The notes beneath the pieces were generated by a model, which was not told the origin of the DNA, ran no database searches, and worked only from the letters and a program-made list of their open reading frames with translations. The position numbers and the translations under genes are program-made. A DNA stretch of 64,000 nt. Source: Streptomyces sp. SUK 48. Lineage in GTDB: Bacteria; Actinomycetota; Actinomycetes; Streptomycetales; Streptomycetaceae. Numbering within the stretch: the stretch's first letter is position 1; every line of letters begins with the position of its first letter. Location of the stretch: NCBI RefSeq assembly GCF_009650765.1, contig NZ_CP045740.1, forward strand, positions 6,486,001-6,550,000, written 5' to 3'. This document shows, piece after piece, positions 16,422-24,811 of the stretch.

Positions 16422-18239
16422 ATGACCACGGAAGCACGCGACTCCTCCGTACCACCAGGCCCTCCGCCCTCCTTCGGCCCCCGCGCGGGCGCCAGTTGGA
16501 GCGCGGGCGTCCCGGGCGGCGTGCCCGGCGCGGGAGGCGTGGGAGGCGCGAACGGCCCGCGGGCGACCGCCGCCGCGCGTGCCGATGGTCCCCTGGGAAA
16601 CGACCCCGGTGACGAACCGTCCGTCTTCACCCCGCGCGGCCCGTCCGGCGCCCGGGAACCGGCGGGCGGGACGCCCCGGAGCCGTACCGTCCCCGAGGCC
16701 GCCGGCCCCGTGACCCCGCCGCCGCCCGCCGCCTCGGCCCGCTTCCCCGACGCCCCGCCCCGCGTGGCACGCCCGCGCACCGGGACCGACGCGCCGCGCC
16801 CCGCGCGCGCCGACGCGAGCGGGGGCGGCGCCGTGCCGGCCGACGGGGGGAGTACGCGTACGGAGGGCGCCGGCGACCGTCCCGGCTCGGGTGCCGGCAC
16901 GGTCGGTCCCGCGACGCCGGACGGCGGCCGGCGGGACGATTCTGTACGGTCCGGCAGCGGCGGTCCCGCCGGTTCCGTGCCGTCGGGTCGCGGCGCCGGA
17001 CGGGCGGGGGTACCCGCGCGGACCGGCCCCGGGACGGCGGCCCCGCTGCCCACGCAGGACGGACCGGAGACGACGGCCGGACCGCGCCCGGTCCCCCCGG
17101 TCGCCGATCCGCACCAGGCCGGCCCGGGTGGCGCGGCGGACGCCGCCGGGACGACTGCTCGGTTTCGGCCGGTCCCGCCTGGCCCCCCGGCCACCGATCC
17201 GCACCCGTCCGGCCCCGGACCCGTCTCCGGTATCCCCGCGGACGCTCCCACATGCGATCCCGCGGGCGGCCCCGCGTCCGCGACGCGGCCCACCACCCGC
17301 TGGCACCCCCAGCCACCCGTCTCGCACGCCCCCGCCCCCGCCCGGCTCCGGCGGAACACCGCCCGCCCCCATGTCACGTTCGGGGAACCCGACCTGCTCC
17401 GTGCGCGCGGGCGGGGGCGGGCCGTCGTCGCCGGTCTCTGCCTCGTGCTGGGCCTCGGGCTCATCGGCGGGGCCGCGGCCGGGAGCTGGCTCGCGGAGGA
17501 TCATGAGAGCAGCGCCGCGCAGGGGTTCGCCGCGGCCGCGCCCGCGTGGCACAACGTGCCCGTCGACACCCTTTTCCCGCCCGTCGTGACGGGCGCGGGG
17601 GAGGGGCCCGGCGGGGCGGACCGGACCTGGACCCGGGTCGCCGTCGCCCCGGACGGCGGATGCGCCGACGGGTTCGACCCGCTGCTGTGGAAGGTCCTCG
17701 CCGACGCCGGCTGCCGCCGGCTGCTGCGCGCCACCTACACGGACGCCACCCAGAGCTATGTGACCACCGTCGGGCTGCTGTTCACCAAGGCCGACCCCGC
17801 CGGCATGTCCGCGCTCGCCACCCGCTTCCGCACCCAGCACCTCGCCGAACGCCCCGACCTGATGCCCCGCCCCTATGCCGCGAGGAACACCCCCGCGGCC
17901 GGCTTCGGCGACGACCAGCGCGCCACCTGGACCATCTCCGTGCGCACCGACGCCCCCGTCGTCGTGTACGCCGTCTCCGGCTGGGCGGACGGCCGGAGCG
18001 TGGACACCCCCCAGCCCGCCGCCGACGCCGTACGGGCCGGCGCCACCACCGCGCAGGCCCAGTCCGGTCTCGGCGACGAGGCGCGGGGACTGTCCGGACA
18101 GATAGCGCGGCGGCTGCGCCGGGCCGTCGGCTCCGCCGCCCCGAACACCACGAGCGCCTTGCACAGCATGAGCGCCCCGAACAGCGTGAGCGCCCCGAAC
18201 GTCACGAGCGCCACGAACGCGACGAAGAGATCTTCATGA
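16422..18239 (+). CDS. Large disordered N-terminus, single-pass membrane protein, unknown function
   Basis: 605 residues, family not recognised. Residues 1 to about 320 are almost entirely Pro/Gly/Arg/Thr/Ala low complexity with no fold evident. A basic RARGRGRAVVAG stretch leads into one membrane helix at about 333-356 (LCLVLGLGLIGGAAAGSWLA). The outer domain (about 360-575) is globular with a few Cys residues (DGGCADGFDPLLW, LADAGCRRLLRATYTD). The tail is a Ser-Ala-Pro-Asn repeat. A positive-in topology puts the disordered half in the cytoplasm. It overlaps the subtilisin-like protease gene by 4 nt (ATGA), so the two are translationally coupled and probably partners. Confidence 0.8.
   Translation: MTTEARDSSVPPGPPPSFGPRAGASWSAGVPGGVPGAGGVGGANGPRATAAARADGPLGNDPGDEPSVFTPRGPSGAREPAGGTPRSRTVPEAAGPVTPPPPAASARFPDAPPRVARPRTGTDAPRPARADASGGGAVPADGGSTRTEGAGDRPGSGAGTVGPATPDGGRRDDSVRSGSGGPAGSVPSGRGAGRAGVPARTGPGTAAPLPTQDGPETTAGPRPVPPVADPHQAGPGGAADAAGTTARFRPVPPGPPATDPHPSGPGPVSGIPADAPTCDPAGGPASATRPTTRWHPQPPVSHAPAPARLRRNTARPHVTFGEPDLLRARGRGRAVVAGLCLVLGLGLIGGAAAGSWLAEDHESSAAQGFAAAAPAWHNVPVDTLFPPVVTGAGEGPGGADRTWTRVAVAPDGGCADGFDPLLWKVLADAGCRRLLRATYTDATQSYVTTVGLLFTKADPAGMSALATRFRTQHLAERPDLMPRPYAARNTPAAGFGDDQRATWTISVRTDAPVVVYAVSGWADGRSVDTPQPAADAVRAGATTAQAQSGLGDEARGLSGQIARRLRRAVGSAAPNTTSALHSMSAPNSVSAPNVTSATNATKRSS
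18148..18232 (+). repeat. In-frame short repeats at 3' end of the disordered-protein gene
   Basis: Degenerate units built on AGCGCCCCGAAC-N5 (for example 18172-18183 and 18189-18200) encode SMSAPNSVSAPNVTSATN. The coding is low complexity and the copy number probably varies between strains. Confidence 0.6.
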
Positions 18240-19396
18240 AGCGTGCCACCGGGGCCGCGGTGAGCGCCCTGCTCGCCGGCGCCCTCACCCTGCTGCCCAC
18301 CGCCGCCGCCCACGCCGACGGCATCCGCGCCCAGCAGTGGGCCCTGTCCGCCCTCCACCTCGACCAGGCGTGGCACACCACCCGGGGCCAGGGCGTCACC
18401 GTCGCCGTCCTCGACACCGGCGTCCAGGAGGACCACCCCGACCTCGTCGGCAATGTGCTGCCCGCCAAGGACATGATCGGCTTCGGCGCCCGGCCCGGCG
18501 ACCGCATCTGGGGACGGCACGGCACCGCCATGGCCGGGATCATCGCCGGCCACGGCCACGGGCCCGGCGCATCCGACGGCGTCATGGGGGTAGCCCCCGA
18601 GGCGAAGATCCTTCCCGTACGGGTGATCCTGGAGGACAGCGACCCCGCCCGCGCCAAGGCCCGCACCACCCGCGGCACCGCCCTCGCCGACGGCATCCGC
18701 TGGGCCGCCGACCACGGCGCCGACGTCATCAACCTCTCCCTCGGCGACGACTCCGCCTCCGCCCACCCCGAGCCCGGCGAGGACGAGGCCGTGCAGTACG
18801 CCCTGAAGAAGGGCGTGGTCGTGGTCGCCTCCGCGGGCAACGGCGGCGACAAGGGCGACCACGTCTCCTACCCGGCCGCCTATCCCGGTGTCCTCGTCGC
18901 CACGGCCGTCGACCGCTACGGCACCCGCGCCGACTTCTCCACCCGCCGCTGGTACGCCGCCCTCAGCGCGCCCGGCGTCGACGTCGTCATCGCCGACCCC
19001 GATCACAAGTACTACGAGGGCTGGGGCACCTCGGCCGCCTCCGCCTACGTCTCGGGCGTCGCCGCGCTGATCAAGTCGGCCCACCCGGGGCTGGGCCCGG
19101 CCCAGATCAAGTCGCTCCTGGAGCACACCGCCGACGACCCGCCGGCCGGCGGCCGCGACGACTCCCGGGGCTACGGCGCGATCGACCCGGTGGCCGCCCT
19201 CGCCGCGGCCGACCGCCTCGAGCCGGAGAAGCTGAGGCCGGCGTCGTACCCCCGCACGTACTTCGGCCCGGGGCCCGACGCTCCCAGGGCGACCGGATCG
19301 GCGGCCGACTGGGCGGCGCCCCTCGCGGGCGGCGTCGGCGGGGTGCTGCTGGTCATGGGCGTGATCCTTTGGCGCGGCCGCCGGCAGCCCTTCTGA
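18236..19396 (+). CDS. S8 (subtilisin-like) serine protease, mycosin-like, secreted and membrane-anchored
   Basis: 386 residues. Signal peptide 1-28 (TGAAVSALLAGALTLLPTAA, AHA cleavage), catalytic triad Asp60 (VAVLDTGVQEDHPD), His95 (GRHGTAMAG) and Ser266 (WGTSAASAYVSG), oxyanion Asn in ASAGNGGDKG. A C-terminal helix (LAGGVGGVLLVMGVILW) with a basic RGRRQPF tail anchors it with the catalytic domain outside. This signal-protease-anchor layout is that of type VII secretion mycosins, but no ESX genes are nearby. The Ser motif reads GTSAASA where most S8 enzymes have GTSMAAP. Start overlaps the membrane-protein stop by 4 nt. Confidence 0.9.
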   Translation: MKRATGAAVSALLAGALTLLPTAAAHADGIRAQQWALSALHLDQAWHTTRGQGVTVAVLDTGVQEDHPDLVGNVLPAKDMIGFGARPGDRIWGRHGTAMAGIIAGHGHGPGASDGVMGVAPEAKILPVRVILEDSDPARAKARTTRGTALADGIRWAADHGADVINLSLGDDSASAHPEPGEDEAVQYALKKGVVVVASAGNGGDKGDHVSYPAAYPGVLVATAVDRYGTRADFSTRRWYAALSAPGVDVVIADPDHKYYEGWGTSAASAYVSGVAALIKSAHPGLGPAQIKSLLEHTADDPPAGGRDDSRGYGAIDPVAALAAADRLEPEKLRPASYPRTYFGPGPDAPRATGSAADWAAPLAGGVGGVLLVMGVILWRGRRQPF

Positions 19397-19475
19397 GCGG
19401 GCACCCCTGAAGCCGGCACCCCTGGAGGCGGCCCTGAGGCCGGCACCCCTGAGGCACCCCTGAGGCGCCCCTGAC
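19394..19475 (+). repeat. Degenerate tandem repeats containing TGA after protease gene
   Basis: From the protease stop codon onward, units of 11-16 nt built on GGCACCCCTGA repeat about six times, each carrying TGA or TGG. They fill most of the 137-bp gap before the SseB-like gene. Confidence 0.65.
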
Positions 19476-19533
19476 GAGGCGGGCACCGGGCCGCCGCCCG
19501 GCCGGCCCGTTTCCCCCGATAGGGTCGGTCACC

Positions 19534-20265
19534 GTGGCGAACAAGAACATCCCCGACTCCGGCTACTCCGACGACGACGGCTCCGCCGACCCCCGGCTCG
19601 GCGTGGCGCTCGCCGCGTGGGCCGAGGACCGCACCGCCGTCGGACCGGTCCTTCAGGCGCTGAAGGGCGCCCGGCTGCTGGTGCCCGTCGTCGCCGTGCT
19701 GGGCGAGGTGGAGGAGGACGAGAACGGGCTGCGCCGCGAGAAGACCAGCGACATGGCCGTACCCACCCTCAAGGCCGGCGGCCGCACCGCGCTGCCCGCG
19801 TTCACCTCGACCGATTCCCTGGCCCGCTGGGACCCCGAGGCCCGCCCGGTCGCCGTCCCCCTGCACCAGGCGCTCCAGGCCGCCGCGCACGAGAAGGCCG
19901 ACACGGTCGTGCTGGACCTCGCAGGGCCGGTGCCGTTCGAGCTGACCGGGCCCGCGCTGCTCGCCCTCGCCGAGGGCCGCACCAGTACCGATCCGCTCGC
20001 CGACCCGGCCGTGACCGAGGCCGTGCGTACGGCGGTGGCGGCCGAGCCCGCCGTACGCCGTGCCCACCTGGTGCCCGGCCCGGCCGACGGCACCCTCGCC
20101 CTCGTCCTCGACCCGGCCGCCTCGCCCGCCGACACCGCGCAGGCGGTCGCCGGGCGGCTCGCCGCCGACGAAACACTGAGGGCCCGCCTGGTGCGCGGCC
20201 TCGACCTGGCACTGCTGCCGGCCGGGACGACGCCTCCGGGCGAGCCCCTGTACGTGAAGGAATAG
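19534..20265 (+). CDS. SseB-like domain protein
   Basis: 243 residues. The N-terminal half has the SseB_N pattern: LLVPVVAVLGEVEEDENGLR with EKTSDMAVPTL, then LPAFTSTDSLARWDPEARPV with VPLHQALQAAA. The C-terminal half is variable. SseB-like proteins are widespread in actinobacteria; their biochemical role is not established. GTG 19534 has AGGG 9 nt upstream. It is convergent with the DUF1844 gene with only one base between stop codons. Confidence 0.8.
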   Translation: MANKNIPDSGYSDDDGSADPRLGVALAAWAEDRTAVGPVLQALKGARLLVPVVAVLGEVEEDENGLRREKTSDMAVPTLKAGGRTALPAFTSTDSLARWDPEARPVAVPLHQALQAAAHEKADTVVLDLAGPVPFELTGPALLALAEGRTSTDPLADPAVTEAVRTAVAAEPAVRRAHLVPGPADGTLALVLDPAASPADTAQAVAGRLAADETLRARLVRGLDLALLPAGTTPPGEPLYVKE

Positions 20266-20266
20266 C

Positions 20267-20623
20267 TCAGGCGTAGAGGGGGCCGGTGTACTTCTCGCCC
20301 GGTCCCTGGCCCGGCTCGTCCGGGACGATCGACGCCTCGCGGAAGGCCAGCTGGAGCGACTTCAGACCGTCGCGCAGCGGGGCCGCGTGGAAGGAGCTGA
20401 TCTCGGTCGCGCCGCCGTCCAGCAGCCCGGCGAGGGCGGTGATCAGCTTGCGGGCCTCGTCCAGGTCCTTGAACGTGTCGCCCTCCTCGCTGAGCCCGAG
20501 CTTCACGGCGGCGGCGCTCATCAGGTTGACGGCGACCGTCACGATCACCTCGACGGCGGGGACCTCGGCGATATCGCGGGTCATCGCGTCGAAGTCGGGG
20601 TTCTCGGCAGGGGTCTCACTCAT
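20267..20623 (-). CDS. DUF1844 family protein
   Basis: 118 residues with the DUF1844 pattern: PAVEVIVTVAVNLMSAAAVK, LDEARKLITALAGLL, and a short helical tail. Function unknown, though the family is commonly found just upstream of infC in actinobacteria, as here, on the opposite strand. ATG 20621-20623 follows a GGGGGG ribosome site. Confidence 0.85.
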   Translation of the reverse strand: MSETPAENPDFDAMTRDIAEVPAVEVIVTVAVNLMSAAAVKLGLSEEGDTFKDLDEARKLITALAGLLDGGATEISSFHAAPLRDGLKSLQLAFREASIVPDEPGQGPGEKYTGPLYA

Positions 20624-20671
20624 GCCCCCCACCCTAAGCGGCCGGTCGCCCTGCCCGTGACGCCCGCCCGA

Positions 20672-20701
20672 TTAGCCCTTGACTTCGCATCCTGCTAATC
20701 T
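20672..20701 (+). promoter_or_regulatory. Candidate infC operon promoter
   Basis: TTAGCC-N18-TAATCT. A better-looking TTGACT at 20679-20684 is only 11 nt from the same -10 and was not used. Transcription would start near 20708, giving a leader of about 300 nt. Confidence 0.35.
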
Positions 20702-21005
20702 GGTGGGCGACCGGCCGGACGTGGGCGCATGCCCATCGCTCGGCCCACAAGTGGAGGCTCCGATCTCCCACCCGCACCGTCCCCCGGGACGGCGGGTCTC
20801 CGGTCAGGCGGCCGCCATCGTTCCGTACGGACGATGGAGTCGCCCGATTCGCGCCCCGCGTTCATCGCGGCGGTGTTCCGGTAGTCAGGAGCCCCGCCTG
20901 TGATCGTCCGGGGCATTTTTTCTGCCTCGGCGCGGTTGGTCTGACGAACACAGACGTTACGCGGCAGTCCGCCAGGCCGTCGCGTGGTGCTATCGAGGAG
21001 GATCC
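20702..21005 (+). ncRNA. Structured 5' leader of infC-rpmI-rplT
   Basis: About 300 non-coding nt with successive hairpins: CCGTCCC/GGGACGG (20777-20792) with flanking ACCCGC/GCGGGT pairing, CCATCGT/ACGATGG (20815-20837), then an intrinsic terminator at 20891-20921. Long structured leaders that let IF3 or L20 control this operon are known in other bacteria. The specific family here was not identified. Confidence 0.6.
20891..20921 (+). terminator. Attenuator hairpin in infC leader
   Basis: GCCCCG (20891-20896) pairs with CGGGGC (20909-20914), followed by A and six T residues: a textbook intrinsic terminator, unusual in Streptomyces where U tracts are rare. It lies 85 nt before infC, so it must be read through or antiterminated. 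Confidence 0.75.
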
Positions 21006-21668
21006 ATCAGCGCCGAGCCCCGCATCAACGACCGGATTCGCGTTCCCGAGGTGCGACTTGTCGGTCCCAGTGGCGAGCAGGTCGGCATCGTGCCGCTCGC
21101 GAAGGCACTGGAGCTTGCGCAGGAGTACGACCTGGACCTGGTCGAGGTGGCTGCGACCGCCCGTCCGCCCGTGTGCAAGCTCATGGACTACGGGAAGTTC
21201 AAGTACGAGTCGGCCATGAAGGCCCGTGAGGCGCGCAAGAACCAGGCGCACACGGTCATCAAGGAGATGAAGCTCCGGCCGAAGATCGACCCGCACGACT
21301 ATGACACCAAGAAGGGTCACGTCGTCCGGTTCCTCAAGCAGGGCGACAAGGTCAAGATCACGATCATGTTCCGTGGTCGCGAGCAGTCCCGGCCCGAGCT
21401 GGGCTACCGACTGCTCCAGCGTCTCGCGGAGGACGTCCAGGACCTCGGGTTCGTCGAGTCGAACCCGAAGCAGGACGGCCGAAACATGATCATGGTTCTC
21501 GGTCCGCACAAGAAGAAGACCGAGGCGATGGCCGAGGCCCGTCAGGCGCAGGAGGCCCGCAAGGCCGAGGCCAAGGCGAACCCCGGCAAGTCGCAGAACC
21601 CGGCCGAGGCTTCGCCCGAGGTACCTGTCGAGGACGAGGCGTCGTCCGAGGAACCTGCCGAGGCGTGA
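21006..21668 (+). CDS. infC: Translation initiation factor IF-3, predicted AUC start
   Basis: Binds the 30S subunit and checks initiation codons. From ATC 21006 the protein (220 residues) begins [20 protein letters not shown], matching the conserved IF3 N-terminus; the C-domain has [29 protein letters not shown] and an Ala/Glu-rich tail. AGGAGG (20996-21001) ends 4 nt before ATC. No in-frame ATG, GTG or TTG occurs between the attenuator and this ATC. The first conventional start, GTG 21051, has no ribosome site and would delete the conserved first strand. A rare start codon on infC is the known autoregulation device in E. coli (AUU). Confidence 0.88.
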   Translation: MSAEPRINDRIRVPEVRLVGPSGEQVGIVPLAKALELAQEYDLDLVEVAATARPPVCKLMDYGKFKYESAMKAREARKNQAHTVIKEMKLRPKIDPHDYDTKKGHVVRFLKQGDKVKITIMFRGREQSRPELGYRLLQRLAEDVQDLGFVESNPKQDGRNMIMVLGPHKKKTEAMAEARQAQEARKAEAKANPGKSQNPAEASPEVPVEDEASSEEPAEA

Positions 21669-21673
21669 TCCCG

Positions 21674-21691
21674 GGGAGCCGTACGGCTCCC
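21674..21691 (+). repeat. Hairpin after infC
   Basis: GGGAGCC-GTAC-GGCTCCC, six bases after the infC stop. It may partly terminate or punctuate the operon mRNA before rpmI. Confidence 0.5.
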
Positions 21692-21725
21692 GAGGATGTA
21701 ACCCACACAAGAGCGACGCTCCACC

Positions 21726-21750
21726 GTGCCCGGTTTTCGTGACCGGGCAC
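21726..21750 (+). repeat. Hairpin in rpmI leader
   Basis: GTGCCCGGT-N7-ACCGGGCAC, nine perfect pairs, ending 32 nt before the rpmI start. A candidate r-protein regulatory element (L20 represses this operon in other bacteria). Confidence 0.5.
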
Positions 21751-21782
21751 CGGAGCGCCACCGACGAGGAGAGAACGGCGCT

Positions 21783-21977
21783 ATGCCGAAGAACAAGTCG
21801 CACAGCGGTGCCAGCAAGCGCTTCAAGGTCACCGGCTCCGGCAAGGTGCTCCGCGAGCGCGCCGGCAAGCGCCACCTGCTTGAGCACAAGTCGTCCCGCG
21901 TGACGCGTCGCCTCACCGGCAACGCCGAGATGGCCCCGGGCGACGCCGCGAAGATCAAGAAGCTTCTCGGCAAGTGA
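21783..21977 (+). CDS. rpmI: 50S ribosomal protein L35
   Basis: 64 residues, full length for L35: [20 protein letters not shown], then the [20 protein letters not shown] basic core and [11 protein letters not shown] end. The ATG at 21783, preceded by GAGGAGAG, is used; an upstream in-frame GTG (21726) would add a non-family extension through the hairpin. Middle gene of infC-rpmI-rplT. Confidence 0.96.
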   Translation: MPKNKSHSGASKRFKVTGSGKVLRERAGKRHLLEHKSSRVTRRLTGNAEMAPGDAAKIKKLLGK

Positions 21978-22075
21978 CGCCGCGGCGCTCGTCGAGCGCC
22001 GTGCGTCTGGACCGGGACCCAATCGTTTCCGGGTCGTGTGAGGACACCCACGACCCCGCTACAAGGAGTTAACAA

Positions 22076-22459
22076 GTGGCACGCGTCAAGCGGGCAGTCA
22101 ACGCCCACAAGAAGCGCCGGGCGATCCTGGAGCAGGCTTCCGGCTACCGTGGTCAGCGTTCGCGCCTGTACCGCAAGGCCAAGGAGCAGGTCACCCACTC
22201 GCTGGTCTACAACTACAACGACCGCAAGAAGCGCAAGGGCGACTTCCGTCAGCTGTGGATCCAGCGCATCAACGCCGCTGCCCGCGCCAACGGCATGACC
22301 TACAACCGCTTCATCCAGGGTCTGAAGGCCGCGAACGTCGAGGTCGACCGCAAGATCCTGGCCGAGCTGGCCGTCAACGACGTGAACGCGTTCGCCGCGC
22401 TCGTCGAGGTCGCGCAGAAGGCGCTGCCGTCGGACGTCAACGCGCCCAAGGCCGCGTGA
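22076..22459 (+). CDS. rplT: 50S ribosomal protein L20
   Basis: 127 residues, family length. [20 protein letters not shown], the basic [20 protein letters not shown] extension and [20 protein letters not shown] are all diagnostic. Assembles early on 23S rRNA and often represses its own operon. GTG start with AAGGAG 7 nt upstream. Confidence 0.97.
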   Translation: MARVKRAVNAHKKRRAILEQASGYRGQRSRLYRKAKEQVTHSLVYNYNDRKKRKGDFRQLWIQRINAAARANGMTYNRFIQGLKAANVEVDRKILAELAVNDVNAFAALVEVAQKALPSDVNAPKAA

Positions 22460-22490
22460 CGCTGCGCTGGCTTCAGCCGTCGTAATACCG

Positions 22491-22520
22491 GGACCCGCAG
22501 GCTGTATGGCTTGCGGGTCT
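22491..22520 (+). terminator. Hairpin after rplT
   Basis: GACCCGCA (22492-22499) pairs with TGCGGGTC (22512-22519) 32 nt after the rplT stop. No U tract; probable end of the infC operon. Confidence 0.55.
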
Positions 22521-22638
22521 CGCTGTTGAGGTTCCCCGGTGCGTTTTCGGCCGCGGGTGCGCCGTGGTTGCTCGCGCAGTTCCCGCGCCCCTTCGGGGCA
22601 CGACACCAACAAGACTCCCCCGGAAAGCGAAGAAGAGC

Positions 22639-23499
22639 ATGGTCCCCGTCAGCCCCGAGCTGATCTCTCCCCGTTCCGCCCGTGTCGCCGCCGCGCGCCG
22701 GCTCGCCAAGCGGAATGTCCGGGGGAAGGACCGGCTGTTCCTCGCGGAGGGGCCGCAGGCCGTGCGGGAGGCGGCGGCGCACCGGGACGGCGGGCAGGCG
22801 ACGCTGGTCGAGCTGTTCGCCACGGTCGAGGCCGCGGAGCGGTACGCCGACATCGTCGGTGAGGCCCGCGCCGTCGGCGCCCGGGTGCATCTCGCCGCCG
22901 AGGACGTCATCGCCGACATCTCCACCACGGTCACCCCGCAGGGGCTCGTCGGCGTCTGCCGGTTCCTGGACACCCCCTTCGAGGACATCCTCGCCGCCCG
23001 CCCCCGGCTGGTCGCCGTGCTCGCGCACGTGCGCGACCCGGGCAACGCGGGCACCGTGCTGCGCTGCGCGGACGCCGCGGGCGCCGAGGCCGTCGTCCTC
23101 ACCGACGCCTCCGTGGACCTGTACAACCCCAAGGCCGTACGCGCCTCCGTCGGCTCCCTCTTCCACCTCCCGGTCGCCGTCGGCGTCCCCGTGGAAGAGG
23201 CCATCGAGCGGCTCAAGGGCGCCGGGGTGCGCATCCTCGCCGCCGACGGCGCGGGCGATCGCGACCTGGACGAGGAACTGGACAAGGGCACCATGGGCGG
23301 GCCCACCGCCTGGGTGTTCGGCAACGAGGCGTGGGGGCTGCCGGAGGAGACCCGCGAGCTCGCCGACGCCGTCGTGCGGGTGCCCATCCACGGCAAGGCC
23401 GAGAGCCTGAACCTGGCCACGGCCGCCGCCGTCTGCCTGTACGCCTCGGCTCGTGCGCAGCGCGCCCGCGGAGGGTGCCGTTCCGTCACCCAGAGCTAG
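22639..23499 (+). CDS. SpoU/TrmH-family RNA 2'-O-methyltransferase
   Basis: 286 residues. N-terminal substrate-binding domain (SARVAAARRLAKRNVRGKDR, FLAEGPQAVREA) and a C-terminal SPOUT knot with the three motifs: LAHVRDPGNAGTVLRCADAA, WVFGNEAWGLPEE and VPIHGKAESLNLATAAAVCL. Methylates a ribose in rRNA or tRNA; target not deducible. ATG 22639 fits the family start; GAAGAAGAG upstream is a modest ribosome site. Its place between rplT and pheST matches other Streptomyces. Confidence 0.9.
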   Translation: MVPVSPELISPRSARVAAARRLAKRNVRGKDRLFLAEGPQAVREAAAHRDGGQATLVELFATVEAAERYADIVGEARAVGARVHLAAEDVIADISTTVTPQGLVGVCRFLDTPFEDILAARPRLVAVLAHVRDPGNAGTVLRCADAAGAEAVVLTDASVDLYNPKAVRASVGSLFHLPVAVGVPVEEAIERLKGAGVRILAADGAGDRDLDEELDKGTMGGPTAWVFGNEAWGLPEETRELADAVVRVPIHGKAESLNLATAAAVCLYASARAQRARGGCRSVTQS

Positions 23500-23549
23500 T
23501 AGGGTGGCCAGCTCGGGGCCCTGCGCCGTATGAGAGGTGGGGTACGGGG

Positions 23550-24680
23550 ATGAGTGTGGCCGGCACGAGCACCGGGCCGGAAGGACGGGACACACGGGGC
23601 GCGCCCGCGTCCTCGTGCGATGCGGGCGGGCTCGATCCCGGCCAGCTCCCCGACGGACTGGTGGTCGCCGACGAGCAGGGCCGCGTCGTCGGGTTCAACG
23701 CGGCCGCGGAGCGCATCACCGCCGTACCCGCCGCCGAGGCCCTCGGACAGTCGCTGGAGAAGGCGCTGCCGTTAGAGGACCTGGAGGGGCGCCGCTGGTG
23801 GCAGCTCACCGACCCCTACGGCGGCCTCCCCACCCGGACCCGGCAGCCCGAGCGCAATCTGCTGCTGCCCGGCGGCCGCGAGGTGCTCGTCACCGCCCGG
23901 TACGTCCGCACCGCGCCCCTCGGCCCCGTGCACCGTCTGATCATCTGCCTGCGGGACACCGAGGCCCGCCGCCGCACCGAGCGCAGCCACGCCGAGCTGA
24001 TCGCCACCGTCGCCCATGAACTGCGCTCCCCGCTGACCTCCGTCAAGGGTTTCACCGCGACCTTGCTCGCCAAGTGGGAGCGGTTCACCGACGACCAGAA
24101 GCGGCTGATGCTGGAGACCGTCGACGCGGACGCCGACCGGGTCACCCGGCTCATCGCCGAGCTGCTGGACATCTCCCGGATCGACTCGGGGCGCCTGGAG
24201 GTGCGCAGGCAGCCCGTCGACATAGGGGCCGCCGTCTCCCGCCACATCCAGGCGTACGTCGCCGCCGGGCAGAGCGCCGGCCGCTTCCTGCTGCGCATCG
24301 AGCAGCCGCTGCCGGATCTGTGGGCCGACCCCGACAAGATCGACCAGGTGCTCAGCAATCTGCTGGAAAATGCCGTGCGGCACGGCGAGGGAACCGTCAG
24401 TATCGACATCACGCCCACGGCGTCTCCCCGCGAGGGCGAGGAGACCGGCACATCGGTCACGGTGAGCGACGAGGGGCCCGGCATCCCGGAGGAGTCCATG
24501 AACCGCGTCTTCACCCGCTTCTGGCGGGGCAGCAAGCGCGGCGGCACCGGACTCGGCCTGTACATCGTCAAGGGCATCGTCGAGGCCCACGGCGGCACCA
24601 TCACGGTCGGCCGTGCCCGCGGCGGCGGCGCCGAGTTCCGATTTACCTTGCCCGTGAGCGCCCCGGCGTATCTCGCCTAG
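23550..24680 (+). CDS. PAS-domain sensor histidine kinase, no adjacent response regulator
   Basis: 376 residues, soluble (no membrane segments). PAS fold at about 35-135 ([20 protein letters not shown]), then HisKA with phospho-accepting His156 in [16 protein letters not shown] box [14 protein letters not shown], and G boxes DEGPGIPEE and [14 protein letters not shown]. An orphan kinase embedded between the RNA methylase and pheS. Codon 75 is TTA (23772-23774), the rarest Streptomyces codon, so translation may depend on the bldA tRNA and developmental stage. GTGGGG precedes the ATG. Confidence 0.92.
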   Translation: MSVAGTSTGPEGRDTRGAPASSCDAGGLDPGQLPDGLVVADEQGRVVGFNAAAERITAVPAAEALGQSLEKALPLEDLEGRRWWQLTDPYGGLPTRTRQPERNLLLPGGREVLVTARYVRTAPLGPVHRLIICLRDTEARRRTERSHAELIATVAHELRSPLTSVKGFTATLLAKWERFTDDQKRLMLETVDADADRVTRLIAELLDISRIDSGRLEVRRQPVDIGAAVSRHIQAYVAAGQSAGRFLLRIEQPLPDLWADPDKIDQVLSNLLENAVRHGEGTVSIDITPTASPREGEETGTSVTVSDEGPGIPEESMNRVFTRFWRGSKRGGTGLGLYIVKGIVEAHGGTITVGRARGGGAEFRFTLPVSAPAYLA

Positions 24681-24811
24681 CGGCCCACGGGCTCTTCGTC
24701 ACCCTCCACCCCGTTAGACTCGGCCTTTGGCACCTTTGTGTCCTGCACACGGCCCTCGCGAGTCGAGTCGGTGACGGGGACCATCCGCCAGCAATCGGAA
24801 GCATGGAAGAG

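Noticed and set aside
20679..20701. TTGACT and TAATCT as an infC promoter pair
   Set aside because: Only 11 nt apart, too close for sigma-70-type recognition; the weaker TTAGCC-N18-TAATCT reading was kept at low confidence.
24681..24811. T-box or Phe leader peptide before pheS
   Set aside because: No run of Phe codons, no T-box-like conserved core and no terminator hairpin found by eye.
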